Below, one piece after another: positions 25,563 through 36,316 of a stretch of DNA of 54,988 nt (position 1 is the first letter of the stretch; the number at the start of each line of letters is the position of its first letter). Position numbers and translations under genes: made by a program. Source of the stretch: Bacteroidaceae bacterium (GTDB lineage: Bacteria > Bacteroidota > Bacteroidia > Bacteroidales > Bacteroidaceae); contig JAKSIX010000008.1 of assembly GCA_024398595.1 (NCBI GenBank), positions 1 through 54,988 on the forward strand, in the 5' to 3' direction. The notes under the pieces were generated by a model. It was not told the DNA's origin. It did no database searches and was given only the letters and a program-made list of their open reading frames with translations.

Positions 25563-28538
25563 TTATTCCTTCAGGTATTTCTGACCGGTGGCACCGTCAA
25601 TTACAATTCCCTTGTAATCCTCGTTTACCGGCATTCCATATACATTGTAGAACAATTCAGAACCATTTACCGGAATCCTGTTGATATTTGTCGGCATCGG
25701 CTGAGGCTCACGTCCGGTATGCTTCTCCATCTTACGATATACAATATACGGAACAAGCTCCTCGTTGATAATCTGTCCTGACGGAGTCTTGTTGTCACTG
25801 CGTTTGGTGACATTACCGAACTCATCGCCGTAATTCTTCATGTGGAACTCAATCCTGTCCGTATAGACATAAATCATCAGCCCCTGAATGACCTTTGAAG
25901 GCTTCTCATAATTCTCCGATGTCCATCCACCATCAATATCATTGTCATAGTAACGGCAACTGCCCAGGAATACCGAGAAGAATGACGGAATTTCCTCGTA
26001 TTTCTCAAGCGTATAGATGCAGTTCTCAAGGAGTGACTTGTCCATGCGGATAGTATCGCTTTCAACGGTTACCTCTGTGGAACCGATACCTTCTACGCCT
26101 GTCCTGTCCTTGGCAGAGAAATTACTCAATGCATACGATTTCTTGAGATGGGTATTGACTATCAGATAGTATTTGCCAGCTTGCAGCTCCGAAGTCCTTC
26201 CAGCTACAATGACATCGGCAGATATATCATCTATCTGATACCAGGACCCGTTGCATCTGTCATTATCCGTCGCCGGAACATCAAATACAAACAGTCCTTT
26301 ATTGCAATCAAGTGTCTGCTGGGTCTTGCTCTTGGGATCATATTCGTATATGCACTTGAACTTGTTGACGCTGTTCTTTATAAAGCAGAGATGCTCTTTG
26401 GACAGCATATCGCTGAACCCGATGGCACCCGATGGCTTTTGGACGAGATACTGGCCGTTAGCCACGTTCTTCAGATAGAAACTGCTGACTTCATCACCCT
26501 CCTCTTCGGCCGGCTCTTCCTCCTGCCTGCCGCTTTCGGCCGACTCAATCACGTAGATATAATTCTTGGCTGCATCGTAGTTGGCAAATGAAATGGAACT
26601 GCCGCTGATGGTAACGCCGACACTCTCGATGCGGGCACTGCTTCCCGAACCGTAAATTGAGTTGCCAAGAGCATAATCACCTTGGTAGTTCTGAACTATG
26701 ATGTACTTTCTGCCGGCCACAAGAGAGGTAACCTGAGTGGCAACCAGCGGAGTAGCTTCCGTATCCTCCACACAGTACCAGTAACCGTTCTCCTGGGTGT
26801 TGGTTGCTGTGATTCTGTCCTTCAACGAGAACCTGCCGCTGCCACCGCAGGACAGATTGTACTTGCCCTCGAATGTGGTCTTGAACAGGCCGCCGTCTAT
26901 CAGGGCGACATCCGCCTTGATCGGCGTATCCGACATAGTGACATTGGCACCGTCATTGCCGAAGTACTTGCCGTTTCCTAAGTTATGGAAATAGAAAGCA
27001 CCCGAAGTGACGGGATTCTCCAAAGGTTCAAGTTCATAGACATAATTCTTGGCTGCATCGTAGTTGGCAAATGAAATGGAACTGCCGCTGATGGTAACGC
27101 CGACACTCTCGATGCGGGCACTGCTTCCCGAACCGTAAATTGAGTTGCCAAGAGCATAATCACCTTGGTAGTTCTGAACTATGATGTACTTTCTGCCGGC
27201 CACAAGAGAGGTAACCTGAGTGGCAACCAGCGGAGTAGCTTCCGTATCCTCCACACAGTACCAGTAACCGTTCTCCTGGGTGTTGGTTGCTGTGATTCTG
27301 TCCTTCAACGAGAACCTGCCGCTGCCACCGCAGGACAGATTGTACTTGCCCTCGAATGTGGTCTTGAACAGGCCGCCGTCTATCAGGGCGACATCCGCCT
27401 TGATCGGCGTATCCGACATAGTGACATTGGCACCGTCATTGCCGAAGTACTTGCCGTTTCCTACATTGTGAAGATAGAACGTGCCGGAGGTGACACCCTG
27501 TATCGGAGTATCAGCGCCGGATCCCTTGTCGCCGTCAATGTGGGTGTCGTCAAACTGCGACAGCATCTTTTTGCCCTCGCCGTTGTATCTGGTGATACGC
27601 TGTGAAGTGCGCTCGTGTATCATAGAGCTGTTCTTGCCGTGATCGTGACCATAGAGCATAATGGTGTTCGGATATTTGGCAAGAATCTGCTTGAGCATGA
27701 CATCCGTGCTGAGACCATTACTCTCAAGTGACACCGATGACGGTCTGTTCTGACCTTTATCGGAAGAAGAAAGTGAATTGCTGTCATTGAAAGGAATATG
27801 GCACAGGAAGAAGACTGTACGGTCAGGATCCTCTGCATACAATTCTTCAAGTTTCTTACCTATCCACTCGACAGATTCCCTTGAGTAGTAGTACCAGTTA
27901 TTCTGTTGTGCCAGATACTTGCCGGTATTCAGACACAGGAAATCGAAACCTTCAATCTGATAATAGAAAGCCGATATCATATATATCGAATCCTTCTTTT
28001 CCGGCTTTGATGTCGGATTCTGGCAAACCTCCACACAGTAATCGGCATCGCGGAGAACACCTATATCTTCCTTCATCGGGAGGCTGTAATAGTCCCAGCA
28101 GGAATAGTTCTTGTATGCCGGTGTCTGATTTCCATAACCGGAGGCATCAAACTCGTGATTGCCACCTATGTACACCACCGGAGTCTTGCTTCCCTTGAAA
28201 ACCGCACGCGAGGCATCCACCAGAAGTTGTCTGGATTTTTCCCAGTGAGCCTTGGATTTGGCCGTCACCTGGCTGGTATAGTCACCACCAAACAGCATCA
28301 GGTCAATATCCTCTCTTTCACCCATTCTCGTCAGAGCCTTGGTTATGGTCTCACGCAAGCGTACCTTCTCAACATCGGTACAGGTAATCATTGAATACTC
28401 TGTATGCAAATCGGACAAGCAACCGAAAGTGGCAAGCAGCTCACCCTTCTCATCCTCGGCATACATCCGTTGTGATCCGGCAAACATTGCACAGACGCAC
28501 AAAGCTGTAAAGCAAAATAAATGTAAAACTTTTTTCAT
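25563..28538 (-). CDS. Secreted calcineurin-like metallophosphoesterase with duplicated beta-rich modules
   Basis: A 991-residue exported protein. A signal peptide (about residues 1-27) precedes a calcineurin-type phosphoesterase domain with all expected metal ligands: D43-x-H45, G-G-D86, G-N127-H128-E, a His in CHIPF and GHDHG. Then come two modules that start FYLHNVGNGKYFG / FYFHNLGNGKYFG (about residues 352-510 and 513-670), identical over about 140 residues, and a third, divergent relative (FYLKNVANGQYLV). An acidic linker (EEEPAEEEGDEV) separates module two and three. The C-terminus (VYGMPVNEDYKGIVIDG...KYLKE) resembles the short terminal motif of many secreted Bacteroidales proteins. 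Substrate unknown; the modules may bind carbohydrate or matrix. Confidence 0.85.
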   Translation of the reverse strand: MKKVLHLFCFTALCVCAMFAGSQRMYAEDEKGELLATFGCLSDLHTEYSMITCTDVEKVRLRETITKALTRMGEREDIDLMLFGGDYTSQVTAKSKAHWEKSRQLLVDASRAVFKGSKTPVVYIGGNHEFDASGYGNQTPAYKNYSCWDYYSLPMKEDIGVLRDADYCVEVCQNPTSKPEKKDSIYMISAFYYQIEGFDFLCLNTGKYLAQQNNWYYYSRESVEWIGKKLEELYAEDPDRTVFFLCHIPFNDSNSLSSSDKGQNRPSSVSLESNGLSTDVMLKQILAKYPNTIMLYGHDHGKNSSMIHERTSQRITRYNGEGKKMLSQFDDTHIDGDKGSGADTPIQGVTSGTFYLHNVGNGKYFGNDGANVTMSDTPIKADVALIDGGLFKTTFEGKYNLSCGGSGRFSLKDRITATNTQENGYWYCVEDTEATPLVATQVTSLVAGRKYIIVQNYQGDYALGNSIYGSGSSARIESVGVTISGSSISFANYDAAKNYVYELEPLENPVTSGAFYFHNLGNGKYFGNDGANVTMSDTPIKADVALIDGGLFKTTFEGKYNLSCGGSGRFSLKDRITATNTQENGYWYCVEDTEATPLVATQVTSLVAGRKYIIVQNYQGDYALGNSIYGSGSSARIESVGVTISGSSISFANYDAAKNYIYVIESAESGRQEEEPAEEEGDEVSSFYLKNVANGQYLVQKPSGAIGFSDMLSKEHLCFIKNSVNKFKCIYEYDPKSKTQQTLDCNKGLFVFDVPATDNDRCNGSWYQIDDISADVIVAGRTSELQAGKYYLIVNTHLKKSYALSNFSAKDRTGVEGIGSTEVTVESDTIRMDKSLLENCIYTLEKYEEIPSFFSVFLGSCRYYDNDIDGGWTSENYEKPSKVIQGLMIYVYTDRIEFHMKNYGDEFGNVTKRSDNKTPSGQIINEELVPYIVYRKMEKHTGREPQPMPTNINRIPVNGSELFYNVYGMPVNEDYKGIVIDGATGQKYLKE
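26559..26980 (-). repeat. Perfect 422-bp direct repeat, copy 2 (in phosphoesterase gene)
   Basis: Reading line by line, every base from 26559 to 26980 matches 27042-27463 at an offset of 483 bases (161 codons). It codes for the second beta-rich module. The flanks diverge immediately at both ends. No synonymous differences have accumulated, which points to recent duplication or gene conversion. Confidence 0.95.
27042..27463 (-). repeat. Perfect 422-bp direct repeat, copy 1 (in phosphoesterase gene)
   Basis: Partner of 26559-26980. In the protein it covers about residues 359-499. The 483-base offset keeps the frame, so recombination between copies would delete or add exactly one 161-residue module without breaking the gene. 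Confidence 0.95.
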
Positions 28539-28651
28539 ATTAATAAAATTTGGTTGATAAAATTGGAAAATTATTTTTACAAATATTATGATTATTTACG
28601 TATTTGGCAATACTGTGGGTTAAATTTTCGTGCTATACGCTACTTTTTCAC

Positions 28652-28659
28652 TACCTTTG
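28652..28659 (+). promoter_or_regulatory. -7 promoter element (TACCTTTG) for leuS
   Basis: Full match to TAnnTTTG in the 155-base divergent gap between the phosphoesterase gene and leuS. The predicted leader to ATG 28694 is about 28 bases. It supports 28694 as start, because an upstream TTG at 28604 would lie before the promoter. Confidence 0.65.
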
Positions 28660-28693
28660 CAGTCTTACACACACGCATACATATAATACGACT

Positions 28694-31528
28694 ATGGAAT
28701 ACAAGTTCAAGGAAATCGAACAGAAATGGCAGAAACGATGGGCCGACAATGGCACATACCGCGTAAACGAGGATGAGTCACGCAGGAAATTCTACGTACT
28801 TAACATGTTCCCGTACCCTTCAGGAGCGGGTCTTCACGTAGGTCATCCGTTAGGATATATCGCTTCTGACATATATGCCCGGTACAAACGCCTGTGCGGT
28901 TACAACGTACTGAACCCTATGGGATATGACGCATACGGACTGCCGGCTGAGCAGTATGCCATCCAGACAGGACAGCACCCCGCAGTGACTACCGCACAGA
29001 ACATAAACCGCTACCGCGAACAGTTGGACAAGATAGGATTCTCCTTTGACTGGAACCGCGAGGTACGTACCTGCGAGCCCGGGTACTACCACTGGACGCA
29101 GTGGGCATTCCAGAAAATGTTCAACAGCTATTACGACAATGACCTGAACAAGGCCCAGCCAATAGCGGATCTCATACGCCATTTTGAGCAGAAAGGCTCC
29201 GATGGCATCAATGCGGCACAAAGCGAGGAACTGGATTTTACGGCCGGCGAATGGAACAGCTACGATGAAAGGAGAAAGTCAGACATACTGATGAACTACC
29301 GCATAGCCTATCAGGGCGAGACAATGGTCAACTGGTGCCAGGAGCTTGGGACCGTTCTGGCAAATGACGAGGTGGTTGAGGGAGTTTCCGTACGTGGCGG
29401 TTTCCCTGTGGAGCAGAAGAAAATGCGTCAGTGGTGTCTGCGTGTATCGGCATATTCACAGCGTCTGCTGGACGGTCTTGACACAATCGACTGGTCAGAG
29501 TCCATCAAGGAGACACAACGCAACTGGATAGGCCGTTCCGAAGGTACCGAGATGGTATTCCACGTAAAGGACAGCGATTTCAAGTTCACAATCTTCACCA
29601 CCCGCGCCGACACTATTTTCGGTGTTACGTTTATGGTACTGGCTCCTGAGAGCGAACTCGTAGCCGCACTTACCGCAAGCGACAGGAAGAAGGAGGTTGA
29701 TGAATACATTGACAAAGTAAGGAAGCGTACGGAACGTGAGCGTATAGCCGACCGCAAGGTAACCGGCGTGTTCAGCGGATCCTACGCCATCAACCCGCTC
29801 ACCGGCGAGGATGTCCCTATCTGGATAAGTGACTACGTACTGGCAGGGTACGGCACAGGCGCAATTATGGCAGTGCCGGCACACGACAGCCGCGACTATG
29901 CCTTTGCCAAACATTTCGGACTTGAGATACGTCCGTTGATTGAGGGCTGCGATGTATCGGAAGAAAGCTTTGATGCAAAGGAGGGAATTATGATGAACTC
30001 TCCGCGCCCGGATCAGGCAGGAAGCGCTGGTCTTGTACTCAACGGACTGACCGTAAAGGAGGCCATTGCAGCCACAAAGAAATACGTGAAGGAGCACAAA
30101 CTCGGCAAAATCAAGGTCAACTACCGTCTGCGCGATGCCATATTCAGCCGCCAGCGTTACTGGGGCGAGCCGTTCCCGGTCTATTACGACAACGGCATAC
30201 CGAAAATGATACCGGAGAGCTGCCTGCCGCTTGAATTGCCGGAAATAAAGGAATACCGGCCCACCGCAACCGGCGAACCCCCACTCGGACACGCTGTGAA
30301 ATGGGCGTTCGATACGGCATCAGATAAAATCGTCGATAAGAGCCTTATTGACAACAAGACCGTATTCCCACTGGAGCTCAACACAATGCCGGGCTTTGCA
30401 GGTTCCTCTGCATATTACCTGCGCTATATGGATCCGCACAACGGCAAATGTCTGGTCAGCCCTGAAGCCGACAACTACTGGAAGTGCGTTGACCTGTATC
30501 TGGGAGGCTCCGAGCACGCGACCGGCCACCTGATATACTCACGCTTCTGGAACAAGTTCCTTTACGATTTCGGATACAGCACAGTCGAAGAACCGTTCAG
30601 CAAGCTCATCAACCAGGGAATGATACAGGGACGCAGCAATTTCGTGTATAGGATAAAGGACACCAACACATTCGTATCACTCGGACTGAAGGACAATTAC
30701 GACACCACGCCTATACACGTTGACGTGAACATCGTAAGCAATGACATACTCGATGTGGAGGCATTCAAGGCCTGGCGTCCGGAATACAACACGGCCGATT
30801 TCATTCTTGAGGACGGCAAATATGTATGCGGATGGGCTGTGGAGAAGATGAGCAAATCAATGTTCAATGTGGTGAATCCGGATGTCGTCATAGAGAAATA
30901 CGGAGCCGATACCCTGCGTATGTACGAAATGTTCCTGGGACCGCTTGAGCAGTCAAAGCCTTGGGATACAAACGGTATTGACGGCTGTCACCGGTTTGTC
31001 CGCAAGCTGTGGAATATGTTCTTCGACCGCAACGGCAATGTCTGCATATCCGATGAAGAGCCTGTCAAGGATGAGCTCAAGTCCATACACAAGCTTATAA
31101 GGAAAGTCACGTCCGACATCGAAGGATTCTCGTTCAACACATCAGTCAGCGCATTCATGATTTGCGTGAACGAACTTTCGGCATTGAAATGCAACAAGAG
31201 GGAAATCCTCGGCATACTGGTACGCCTGATATCTCCGTTCGCACCCCACATATCAGAGGAATTATGGGAGATTCTGGGTCACAACAGCACGATTTGTGAC
31301 TCCAACTGGCCTGAATGTGATGAGAAATATCTTGTTGAGGACAACATAACCTACTCCATATCGTTTAATGGAAAAACCAGATTCACAATGGACTTCCCCA
31401 TGGATGCCACATCCGGACAGGTTCAGGAGGCAGTGCTTGCAAACGACAGGACACAGAGTTATATCGATGGCAAGACTATACGCAAGGTGATTGTCGTACC
31501 ACGTAAGATTGTCAACATTGTTTTGTAA
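28694..31528 (+). CDS. leuS: Leucine-tRNA ligase
   Basis: A 944-residue class I aminoacyl-tRNA synthetase. The HIGH-type motif is H48-V-G-H51 in [16 protein letters not shown], the KMSKS loop is at residues 718-722, and a CP1 editing domain lies between them (about residues 225-430, with [12 protein letters not shown]). The anticodon-binding domain follows, and the C-terminal extension ends in the usual KIRKVIVVP-like strand (here [18 protein letters not shown]). It charges tRNA-Leu. I chose ATG 28694 ([13 protein letters not shown]), the usual start. The stop TAA shares a base with the ATG of the YitT-family gene (TAATG), so leuS heads a leuS-yitT-rdgB-porZ transcription unit. Confidence 0.97.
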   Translation: MEYKFKEIEQKWQKRWADNGTYRVNEDESRRKFYVLNMFPYPSGAGLHVGHPLGYIASDIYARYKRLCGYNVLNPMGYDAYGLPAEQYAIQTGQHPAVTTAQNINRYREQLDKIGFSFDWNREVRTCEPGYYHWTQWAFQKMFNSYYDNDLNKAQPIADLIRHFEQKGSDGINAAQSEELDFTAGEWNSYDERRKSDILMNYRIAYQGETMVNWCQELGTVLANDEVVEGVSVRGGFPVEQKKMRQWCLRVSAYSQRLLDGLDTIDWSESIKETQRNWIGRSEGTEMVFHVKDSDFKFTIFTTRADTIFGVTFMVLAPESELVAALTASDRKKEVDEYIDKVRKRTERERIADRKVTGVFSGSYAINPLTGEDVPIWISDYVLAGYGTGAIMAVPAHDSRDYAFAKHFGLEIRPLIEGCDVSEESFDAKEGIMMNSPRPDQAGSAGLVLNGLTVKEAIAATKKYVKEHKLGKIKVNYRLRDAIFSRQRYWGEPFPVYYDNGIPKMIPESCLPLELPEIKEYRPTATGEPPLGHAVKWAFDTASDKIVDKSLIDNKTVFPLELNTMPGFAGSSAYYLRYMDPHNGKCLVSPEADNYWKCVDLYLGGSEHATGHLIYSRFWNKFLYDFGYSTVEEPFSKLINQGMIQGRSNFVYRIKDTNTFVSLGLKDNYDTTPIHVDVNIVSNDILDVEAFKAWRPEYNTADFILEDGKYVCGWAVEKMSKSMFNVVNPDVVIEKYGADTLRMYEMFLGPLEQSKPWDTNGIDGCHRFVRKLWNMFFDRNGNVCISDEEPVKDELKSIHKLIRKVTSDIEGFSFNTSVSAFMICVNELSALKCNKREILGILVRLISPFAPHISEELWEILGHNSTICDSNWPECDEKYLVEDNITYSISFNGKTRFTMDFPMDATSGQVQEAVLANDRTQSYIDGKTIRKVIVVPRKIVNIVL

Positions 31529-32427
31529 TGACAGCACAGGTAATAAAAAAGAAATTCGTCCACGACATCAAGGACTATATCGCCATCGCTTTCGGACTTG
31601 CGGTATATGCCATGAGCTGGACAGCATTCATGCTGCCGTATGGCATAACGACCGGTGGTCTGACAGGTATATCTGCAATTATTTTCTATGCAACAGGATT
31701 TGAGATGCAGATGTTCTACTTTCTGGTGAATGTCGTACTTCTTGCCTTTGCACTGAAGATTTTAGGGTGGAAATTCTGTGCCAAGACAGTATATGCCGTA
31801 GTACTCCTGACCATTTTCCTGAAAGTAGGTCAGATTATAATGACCGATGAAACCGGCGAGTTCAAGCTTATCCTTGGCGAGGGACAGAACTTCATGGCAT
31901 CGTTCGTAGGAGCCATTCTCTGCGGTATAGGCGTAGGCATCTGCTTCACTGCAAACGGCAGCACAGGCGGTACTGACATAATAGCCGCCATAATCAACAA
32001 ATACAGGGACATGTCATTGGGACGGGTGATACTCATTGCCGACATACTCATTATCGGAAGCTCTTATTTTGTATTCCACGACATAACGAGAATGCTGTTC
32101 GGATACGTCACTATGGTGATTATGAGCGCATCTCTTGATTTCTACGTAAACAGTGCAAGACAATCCGTTCAGGTGATGATATTCTCCTATAAATACGAAG
32201 AGATTGCCGACTACATAAACCACGTCATCAACCGTGGTGTGACAGTGCTGAACGGAATGGGATGGTACAGCAAGCACGAAAGTAAGGTTCTCGTGGTTCT
32301 GGCCCGTAAGAACGATGCTACCAATCTGCTTCATGCCATCAAGCAGATTGATCCGAACGCATTCGTATCAATGAGCAGAGTCGTGGGCGTATATGGTCAG
32401 GGATTTGACAAGATAAAGGAAAAATGA
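31528..32427 (+). CDS. YitT-family membrane protein (DUF161/DUF2179)
   Basis: A 299-residue protein with five to six hydrophobic helices in residues about 15-205, including the family motifs [14 protein letters not shown] and [14 protein letters not shown], and a soluble C-terminal DUF2179 domain (about residues 215-295) of ferredoxin-like type. The family is widespread and its transport or signalling role is not established. It overlaps leuS by one base and rdgB by four bases (ATGA), so it is co-translated with both. Confidence 0.9.
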   Translation: MTAQVIKKKFVHDIKDYIAIAFGLAVYAMSWTAFMLPYGITTGGLTGISAIIFYATGFEMQMFYFLVNVVLLAFALKILGWKFCAKTVYAVVLLTIFLKVGQIIMTDETGEFKLILGEGQNFMASFVGAILCGIGVGICFTANGSTGGTDIIAAIINKYRDMSLGRVILIADILIIGSSYFVFHDITRMLFGYVTMVIMSASLDFYVNSARQSVQVMIFSYKYEEIADYINHVINRGVTVLNGMGWYSKHESKVLVVLARKNDATNLLHAIKQIDPNAFVSMSRVVGVYGQGFDKIKEK

Positions 32428-33014
32428 GACTTGTATTTGCCACAAACAACAGGCATAAGCTGCAGGAGGTGTCCGCAATGCTGGGCGACAGGTTTGAACT
32501 GTTGTCACTTTCAGACATAGGATGTAATGTGGATATTCCTGAGACCTCTGATACTCTCAGCGGCAATGCTCTCCAGAAAGCCAGATACGTAAAGGAACAT
32601 TTCGGCATGGATTGCTTTGCCGATGATACCGGCTTGGAAGTCAAGTCCCTGAGCGGCGCGCCGGGAGTACATTCCGCACGTTATGCCGGAGACCACGACT
32701 CTGAAGCCAATATTACAAAACTTCTGGGCGAACTGAAAGACAAGAAAGACCGTACGGCACGTTTCCGTACTGTCATTGCACTGCTGAATGGTGAAAGAGA
32801 ATACCTTTTCGAAGGCATTGTAAATGGTAGGATAACGGATAAGAGAGAAGGATCTGACGGATTCGGCTATGACCCTGTCTTTGTTCCTGATGGCTATGAC
32901 TGTTCTTTTGCGGAATTGGGCAATGATGTAAAGAACACCATCAGTCACCGCGCCAGAGCCATAGCCAAGCTTGTGGAATTTCTAAACTCAGACTGCCAAG
33001 ATGATAAACCGTAG
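32424..33014 (+). CDS. rdgB: Non-canonical purine NTP pyrophosphatase, RdgB/HAM1
   Basis: A 196-residue RdgB/HAM1 protein. It starts with the substrate-binding [14 protein letters not shown] (about residues 3-16), and shows FADDTGLEV with the catalytic acidic residues and [15 protein letters not shown] near residues 140-155, then NTISHRARA. It hydrolyses dITP, ITP and XTP to monophosphates and so prevents incorporation of deaminated purines. Its ATG overlaps the YitT-family stop, and its last 14 bases overlap the start of porZ in another frame. Confidence 0.95.
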   Translation: MRLVFATNNRHKLQEVSAMLGDRFELLSLSDIGCNVDIPETSDTLSGNALQKARYVKEHFGMDCFADDTGLEVKSLSGAPGVHSARYAGDHDSEANITKLLGELKDKKDRTARFRTVIALLNGEREYLFEGIVNGRITDKREGSDGFGYDPVFVPDGYDCSFAELGNDVKNTISHRARAIAKLVEFLNSDCQDDKP

Positions 33015-35316
33015 CCCGGTACGAAAGACATTCTCTTTCCTACTCCTGTTACTTGTTTCCCTTTATCTTCACGCACAGCAGATTGCGCCTGGAGAATGGC
33101 TGCTGCATTCTGCGTATCACAATGCCACGAAAAGCGTCAAAGCCTTCTCACGCATATTCGTCCTCAGTGACGGTGCTCTATACAGCTATAACTACAACGA
33201 CAATTCAATACAGACATACGATAAAGTAAATATATTGAATGATAATGACATTGCCGATATAGAATATTGCAATGACGGAAAGGTTCTAATTATAGGCTAC
33301 AAAAACGGAAATATTGACCTTCTGTCGGCAAATGACGACATATACAACATTCCTGACATTGTTCTCGGCTCATCAGCAGACAAGTGTATCAACGAAATAA
33401 AAGTATATGGAAAAACAGCATATATCTCATTTGACGGGGGCATAGCAGTCATTGATATGGCCAAAAGGGAAATATCGGATACATATACCTTTACGGATAT
33501 GGTATACTCCACGCTCATTTATCGGGATGTGCTTGTATGTTCATCGGCTGACGGCATATTTTATGCCTATCTGAGGGATAATCTGAAAGACCCGGCAAAA
33601 TGGAATTGCATTGAAAAGAGAGGCATATTCCCGAAATTACTTGAATACGACGGTCAGGTAGTAGTATATGTGACTGACAAAGGTCTTTTCTATATTGATG
33701 TCTATAGCGGAAAACTGACAAGGATTGATTCCGGTGTAGAGAGTGTAAACGTAAGCAATTCATCAATGTATGTATATAAAAACCGCAGATTATATGTTTA
33801 CGTGCCGGAAAACACCGATGTTATCAGTTATGCCGTTGGCTTTACCGTCAGGCACGTACTTGAAAGCAATAACACCTTGTGGATAAGTGCGGCGGACAAC
33901 GGTTTGCAGAAATGTACAGTATCAGACAATTCCATCACCGTATCAGGAAGCGGTATTCTTCCCGACAGTCCCAAAAGAAACTTCTTTGATTACATGAATT
34001 TTTCCAAAGACGGCAGACTGTTCGTTGCCGGAGGATCATTGAACTATTTCGGTGTTGACTACGCAGGTACACTGATGATTTACAAAGACAGCAAGTGGAA
34101 TAATTTCAATGAAAACGGTATAGAGGAAGCTACAAAGTTGAAATATATAAATATTACCTGTCTCGTTGAGAATGTCAATAAACCGGGAAACTATTTTGCA
34201 GGATCGGCCAGACACGGGCTATACGAGTTTCACGGAAATGATTTCTATAAACTCCACACATTCAACAATAGCGGTCTTACCACCATTATTCCTAAAAATC
34301 CTTATGAATACGTAAGTGTTGACGGATTGCAGTACGATGGTGAAGGCAATCTCTGGATGCTCAACAATGAAGTTGATACCATTATTAAGATTCTTAAAAG
34401 TGACGGAACGTGGACAGGATTGTATTATAAGGAAATTGCTGGCAAACCCACTTTCAAACATATTCTTTTTGACAACAACAATCTGATATGGACAGCCGCT
34501 ACAAGATACAGTCCCGGACTTTTCTGCATTGATACAAAAGGAACAGTATTGGATGATAAGGATGATGTATGCAGATTTTCCGGTAGTTTCTTTACTAATC
34601 AGGACAATGTATCCGTTACTGTAAATGATATTTTTTTCTTTGAAAAAGACCTTAACGGAATAATGTGGATAGGTACTGACCAGGGTATATTCATTTTGGA
34701 TAATCCCGACAGTTTCATTAAAGAAACCAATACTGTATTCAAAAGAATCAAGATACCCAGAAATGACGGAAGCGGTCTGGCTGACTATCTGTTGGACAAT
34801 GTGTATGCATCTGCCATCTGTATTGATGCCGGTAACAGAAAATGGATAGGAACAAAAAATCATGGCATTTTTCTTATAGACAATACTGATTACAATACAC
34901 TGTTTCATTTCACAACAGAAAACAGTCCTCTGCTCTCTGACAATATTCTCAATATAAAGATAAAGGAAGCCACAGGAGAGGTTTATATTGCTACAGACAA
35001 AGGTTTATGCGTATTTGGAGGAAATGCCTTCAAATCCAATGAAAACCTTGAAAAATCAAATATTACAGTCTTTCCAAATCCCATAACTCCCGAAACTGAC
35101 TGTACGGTCTATGTAAAAGGTCTGGCATACAATTCCACAGTCAAAATTCTAAATTCATCTGGACGGGTTGTATATGAAGGAAAATCAGACGGAGGCGGTT
35201 TTACATGGAATTGCGGAAACTCGGAAATCCAGGTACCTTCAGGAATCTATTATATAATGGTCATTTCGGAAGACAACAGATCCGGCGTTTCAAAAACTGT
35301 GACGATAATAAGGTAA
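33001..35316 (+). CDS. porZ: PorZ-like T9SS sortase-complex component (beta-propellers plus C-terminal domain)
   Basis: A 771-residue exported protein. Residues about 1-25 are a signal peptide ([14 protein letters not shown]). Two seven-bladed beta-propellers of two-component-regulator type fill most of the protein; repeats include [32 protein letters not shown] and [12 protein letters not shown] Por-secretion-tail-like domain (about residues 685-771, [13 protein letters not shown]... PSGIYYIMV) ends it. Length and order match P. gingivalis PorZ, a surface component of the T9SS attachment complex that binds A-LPS and supports the PorU sortase. The gene is much more AT-rich than leuS (one 60-base line at 34861 is 30 percent G+C against 57 percent at 30901). 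It overlaps rdgB by 14 bases. Confidence 0.85.
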   Translation: MINRSPVRKTFSFLLLLLVSLYLHAQQIAPGEWLLHSAYHNATKSVKAFSRIFVLSDGALYSYNYNDNSIQTYDKVNILNDNDIADIEYCNDGKVLIIGYKNGNIDLLSANDDIYNIPDIVLGSSADKCINEIKVYGKTAYISFDGGIAVIDMAKREISDTYTFTDMVYSTLIYRDVLVCSSADGIFYAYLRDNLKDPAKWNCIEKRGIFPKLLEYDGQVVVYVTDKGLFYIDVYSGKLTRIDSGVESVNVSNSSMYVYKNRRLYVYVPENTDVISYAVGFTVRHVLESNNTLWISAADNGLQKCTVSDNSITVSGSGILPDSPKRNFFDYMNFSKDGRLFVAGGSLNYFGVDYAGTLMIYKDSKWNNFNENGIEEATKLKYINITCLVENVNKPGNYFAGSARHGLYEFHGNDFYKLHTFNNSGLTTIIPKNPYEYVSVDGLQYDGEGNLWMLNNEVDTIIKILKSDGTWTGLYYKEIAGKPTFKHILFDNNNLIWTAATRYSPGLFCIDTKGTVLDDKDDVCRFSGSFFTNQDNVSVTVNDIFFFEKDLNGIMWIGTDQGIFILDNPDSFIKETNTVFKRIKIPRNDGSGLADYLLDNVYASAICIDAGNRKWIGTKNHGIFLIDNTDYNTLFHFTTENSPLLSDNILNIKIKEATGEVYIATDKGLCVFGGNAFKSNENLEKSNITVFPNPITPETDCTVYVKGLAYNSTVKILNSSGRVVYEGKSDGGGFTWNCGNSEIQVPSGIYYIMVISEDNRSGVSKTVTIIR

Positions 35317-35761
35317 ATATTATATATTTTATTTTTATTGAATATTTTTATGCTGTTATCTCTATGCTGTTGAAAATGTTGATAAAAAAATGTGTTCTGT
35401 TTATTAACATGACATTTATGTATATGAACATTTTAATCAACAGCATAAATAACTGATTTATAATAAAAAATGTTGTTATCAACAATATGTTTACAATATA
35501 ATTCACAGGTATCTGTTGATTATCTGATGTTAATATGATGTTTCTAAATCAGTAGAAATTTTGTGTTTGATGAACAGTATTGTACTGATAGTTTTTCTGT
35601 TATAGGAAATTATGGAATGACAAAGTTTATGGAATTTTTTGATTTCACATATTATTAACAGAGTCAGCAGTGTTTAACAACAGGGCAGATATGTTTTATT
35701 AACTGAAATATGGGTTATGTTGAAAAAATTGTGAAAAAAGCTTCTTACATGCGGATACAAT
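35317..35761. other. Candidate chromosomal replication origin (oriC), 445-bp AT-rich gene-free region
   Basis: There is no gene or RNA I can recognise here. It is very AT-rich and holds a cluster of DnaA-box-like sites of the form TTATCAACA. Exact copies are at 35377-35385 (minus) and 35476-35484 (plus). One-mismatch copies are at 35368-35376 (directly next to an exact copy), 35401-35409, 35434-35442, 35514-35522, 35652-35660 and 35718-35726. TTATCAACA differs by one base from the E. coli consensus TTATCCACA. A perfect parS site lies 13 kb away. The hand-counted base skew of plus-strand genes appears to change here. A co-regulated promoter region for the downstream methyltransferase is an alternative reading. 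Confidence 0.65.
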
Positions 35762-36301
35762 ATGCGGAAACTTGAAGTATCGGAATTGAACAGAATAGAT
35801 GCAGAGGAATACAGGAAAAGCATGAAATTACCTGTAATTGTTGTATTGGACAATGTACGCAGTCTGTATAACATAGGATCGGTATTCAGAACATCCGATG
35901 CCTTCAGAATAGAAAAGATAATGTTGTGCGGTATTACGGCCACTCCGGCAAGTTCATTGGTGGAAATACACAAGACAGCTCTCGGAGCAGAGCAGACCGT
36001 GGAATGGGAATATTATGAAAAAACATCCGATGCCGTGAAGAAATTGAAATCGATAGGTTTCATACCTGTTGCTGTCGAGCAGGTAGAGAACAGCAATAAA
36101 CTCGATGAATATAGAATACCTTTTTCAAAGTATGCTCTGATATTCGGAAATGAGGTGAAAGGCGTTCAGCAGGAAGTGGTTGATATGTGTGATATGTCAC
36201 TTGAAATACCCCAATACGGCACAAAACATTCGTTGAATGTATCAGTAAGCGTCGGAGTTGTATTGTGGGAATTCATAAGACAATTGAAAGGATGTATATG
36301 A
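35762..36301 (+). CDS. TrmH/SpoU-family RNA 2'-O-methyltransferase
   Basis: A 179-residue SPOUT methyltransferase with the three family motifs: N-terminal NIGSVFRTSDAF (motif 1, about residues 37-48), FGNEVKGV (motif 2) and IPQYGTKHSLNVSVSVGV (motif 3), which form the trefoil-knot S-adenosylmethionine site. Enzymes of this group methylate ribose 2'-OH in tRNA or rRNA; the target cannot be read from sequence, and the short form lacks the N-terminal RNA-binding domain of RlmB. It begins directly after the AT-rich origin-like region and is convergent with the DUF4294 gene. Confidence 0.9.
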   Translation: MRKLEVSELNRIDAEEYRKSMKLPVIVVLDNVRSLYNIGSVFRTSDAFRIEKIMLCGITATPASSLVEIHKTALGAEQTVEWEYYEKTSDAVKKLKSIGFIPVAVEQVENSNKLDEYRIPFSKYALIFGNEVKGVQQEVVDMCDMSLEIPQYGTKHSLNVSVSVGVVLWEFIRQLKGCI

Positions 36302-36316
36302 TACTCTCTCAGTAAC

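Noticed and set aside
26682-27605. Two near-identical plus-strand frames in the phosphoesterase gene
   Set aside because: They are the antisense reading of the 422-bp duplicated module, not genes.
29495-30292. 265-residue minus-strand frame
   Set aside because: Antisense to leuS in the editing domain; cysteine/tyrosine-rich shadow composition.
34219-34908. 229-residue minus-strand frame
   Set aside because: Antisense to porZ; produced by the AT-rich composition, without promoter or motif.
35317-35761. tRNA, small RNA or CRISPR in the large gap
   Set aside because: No cloverleaf, strong hairpin or regular spacer pattern; repeated TTATCAACA-like sites explain it better.
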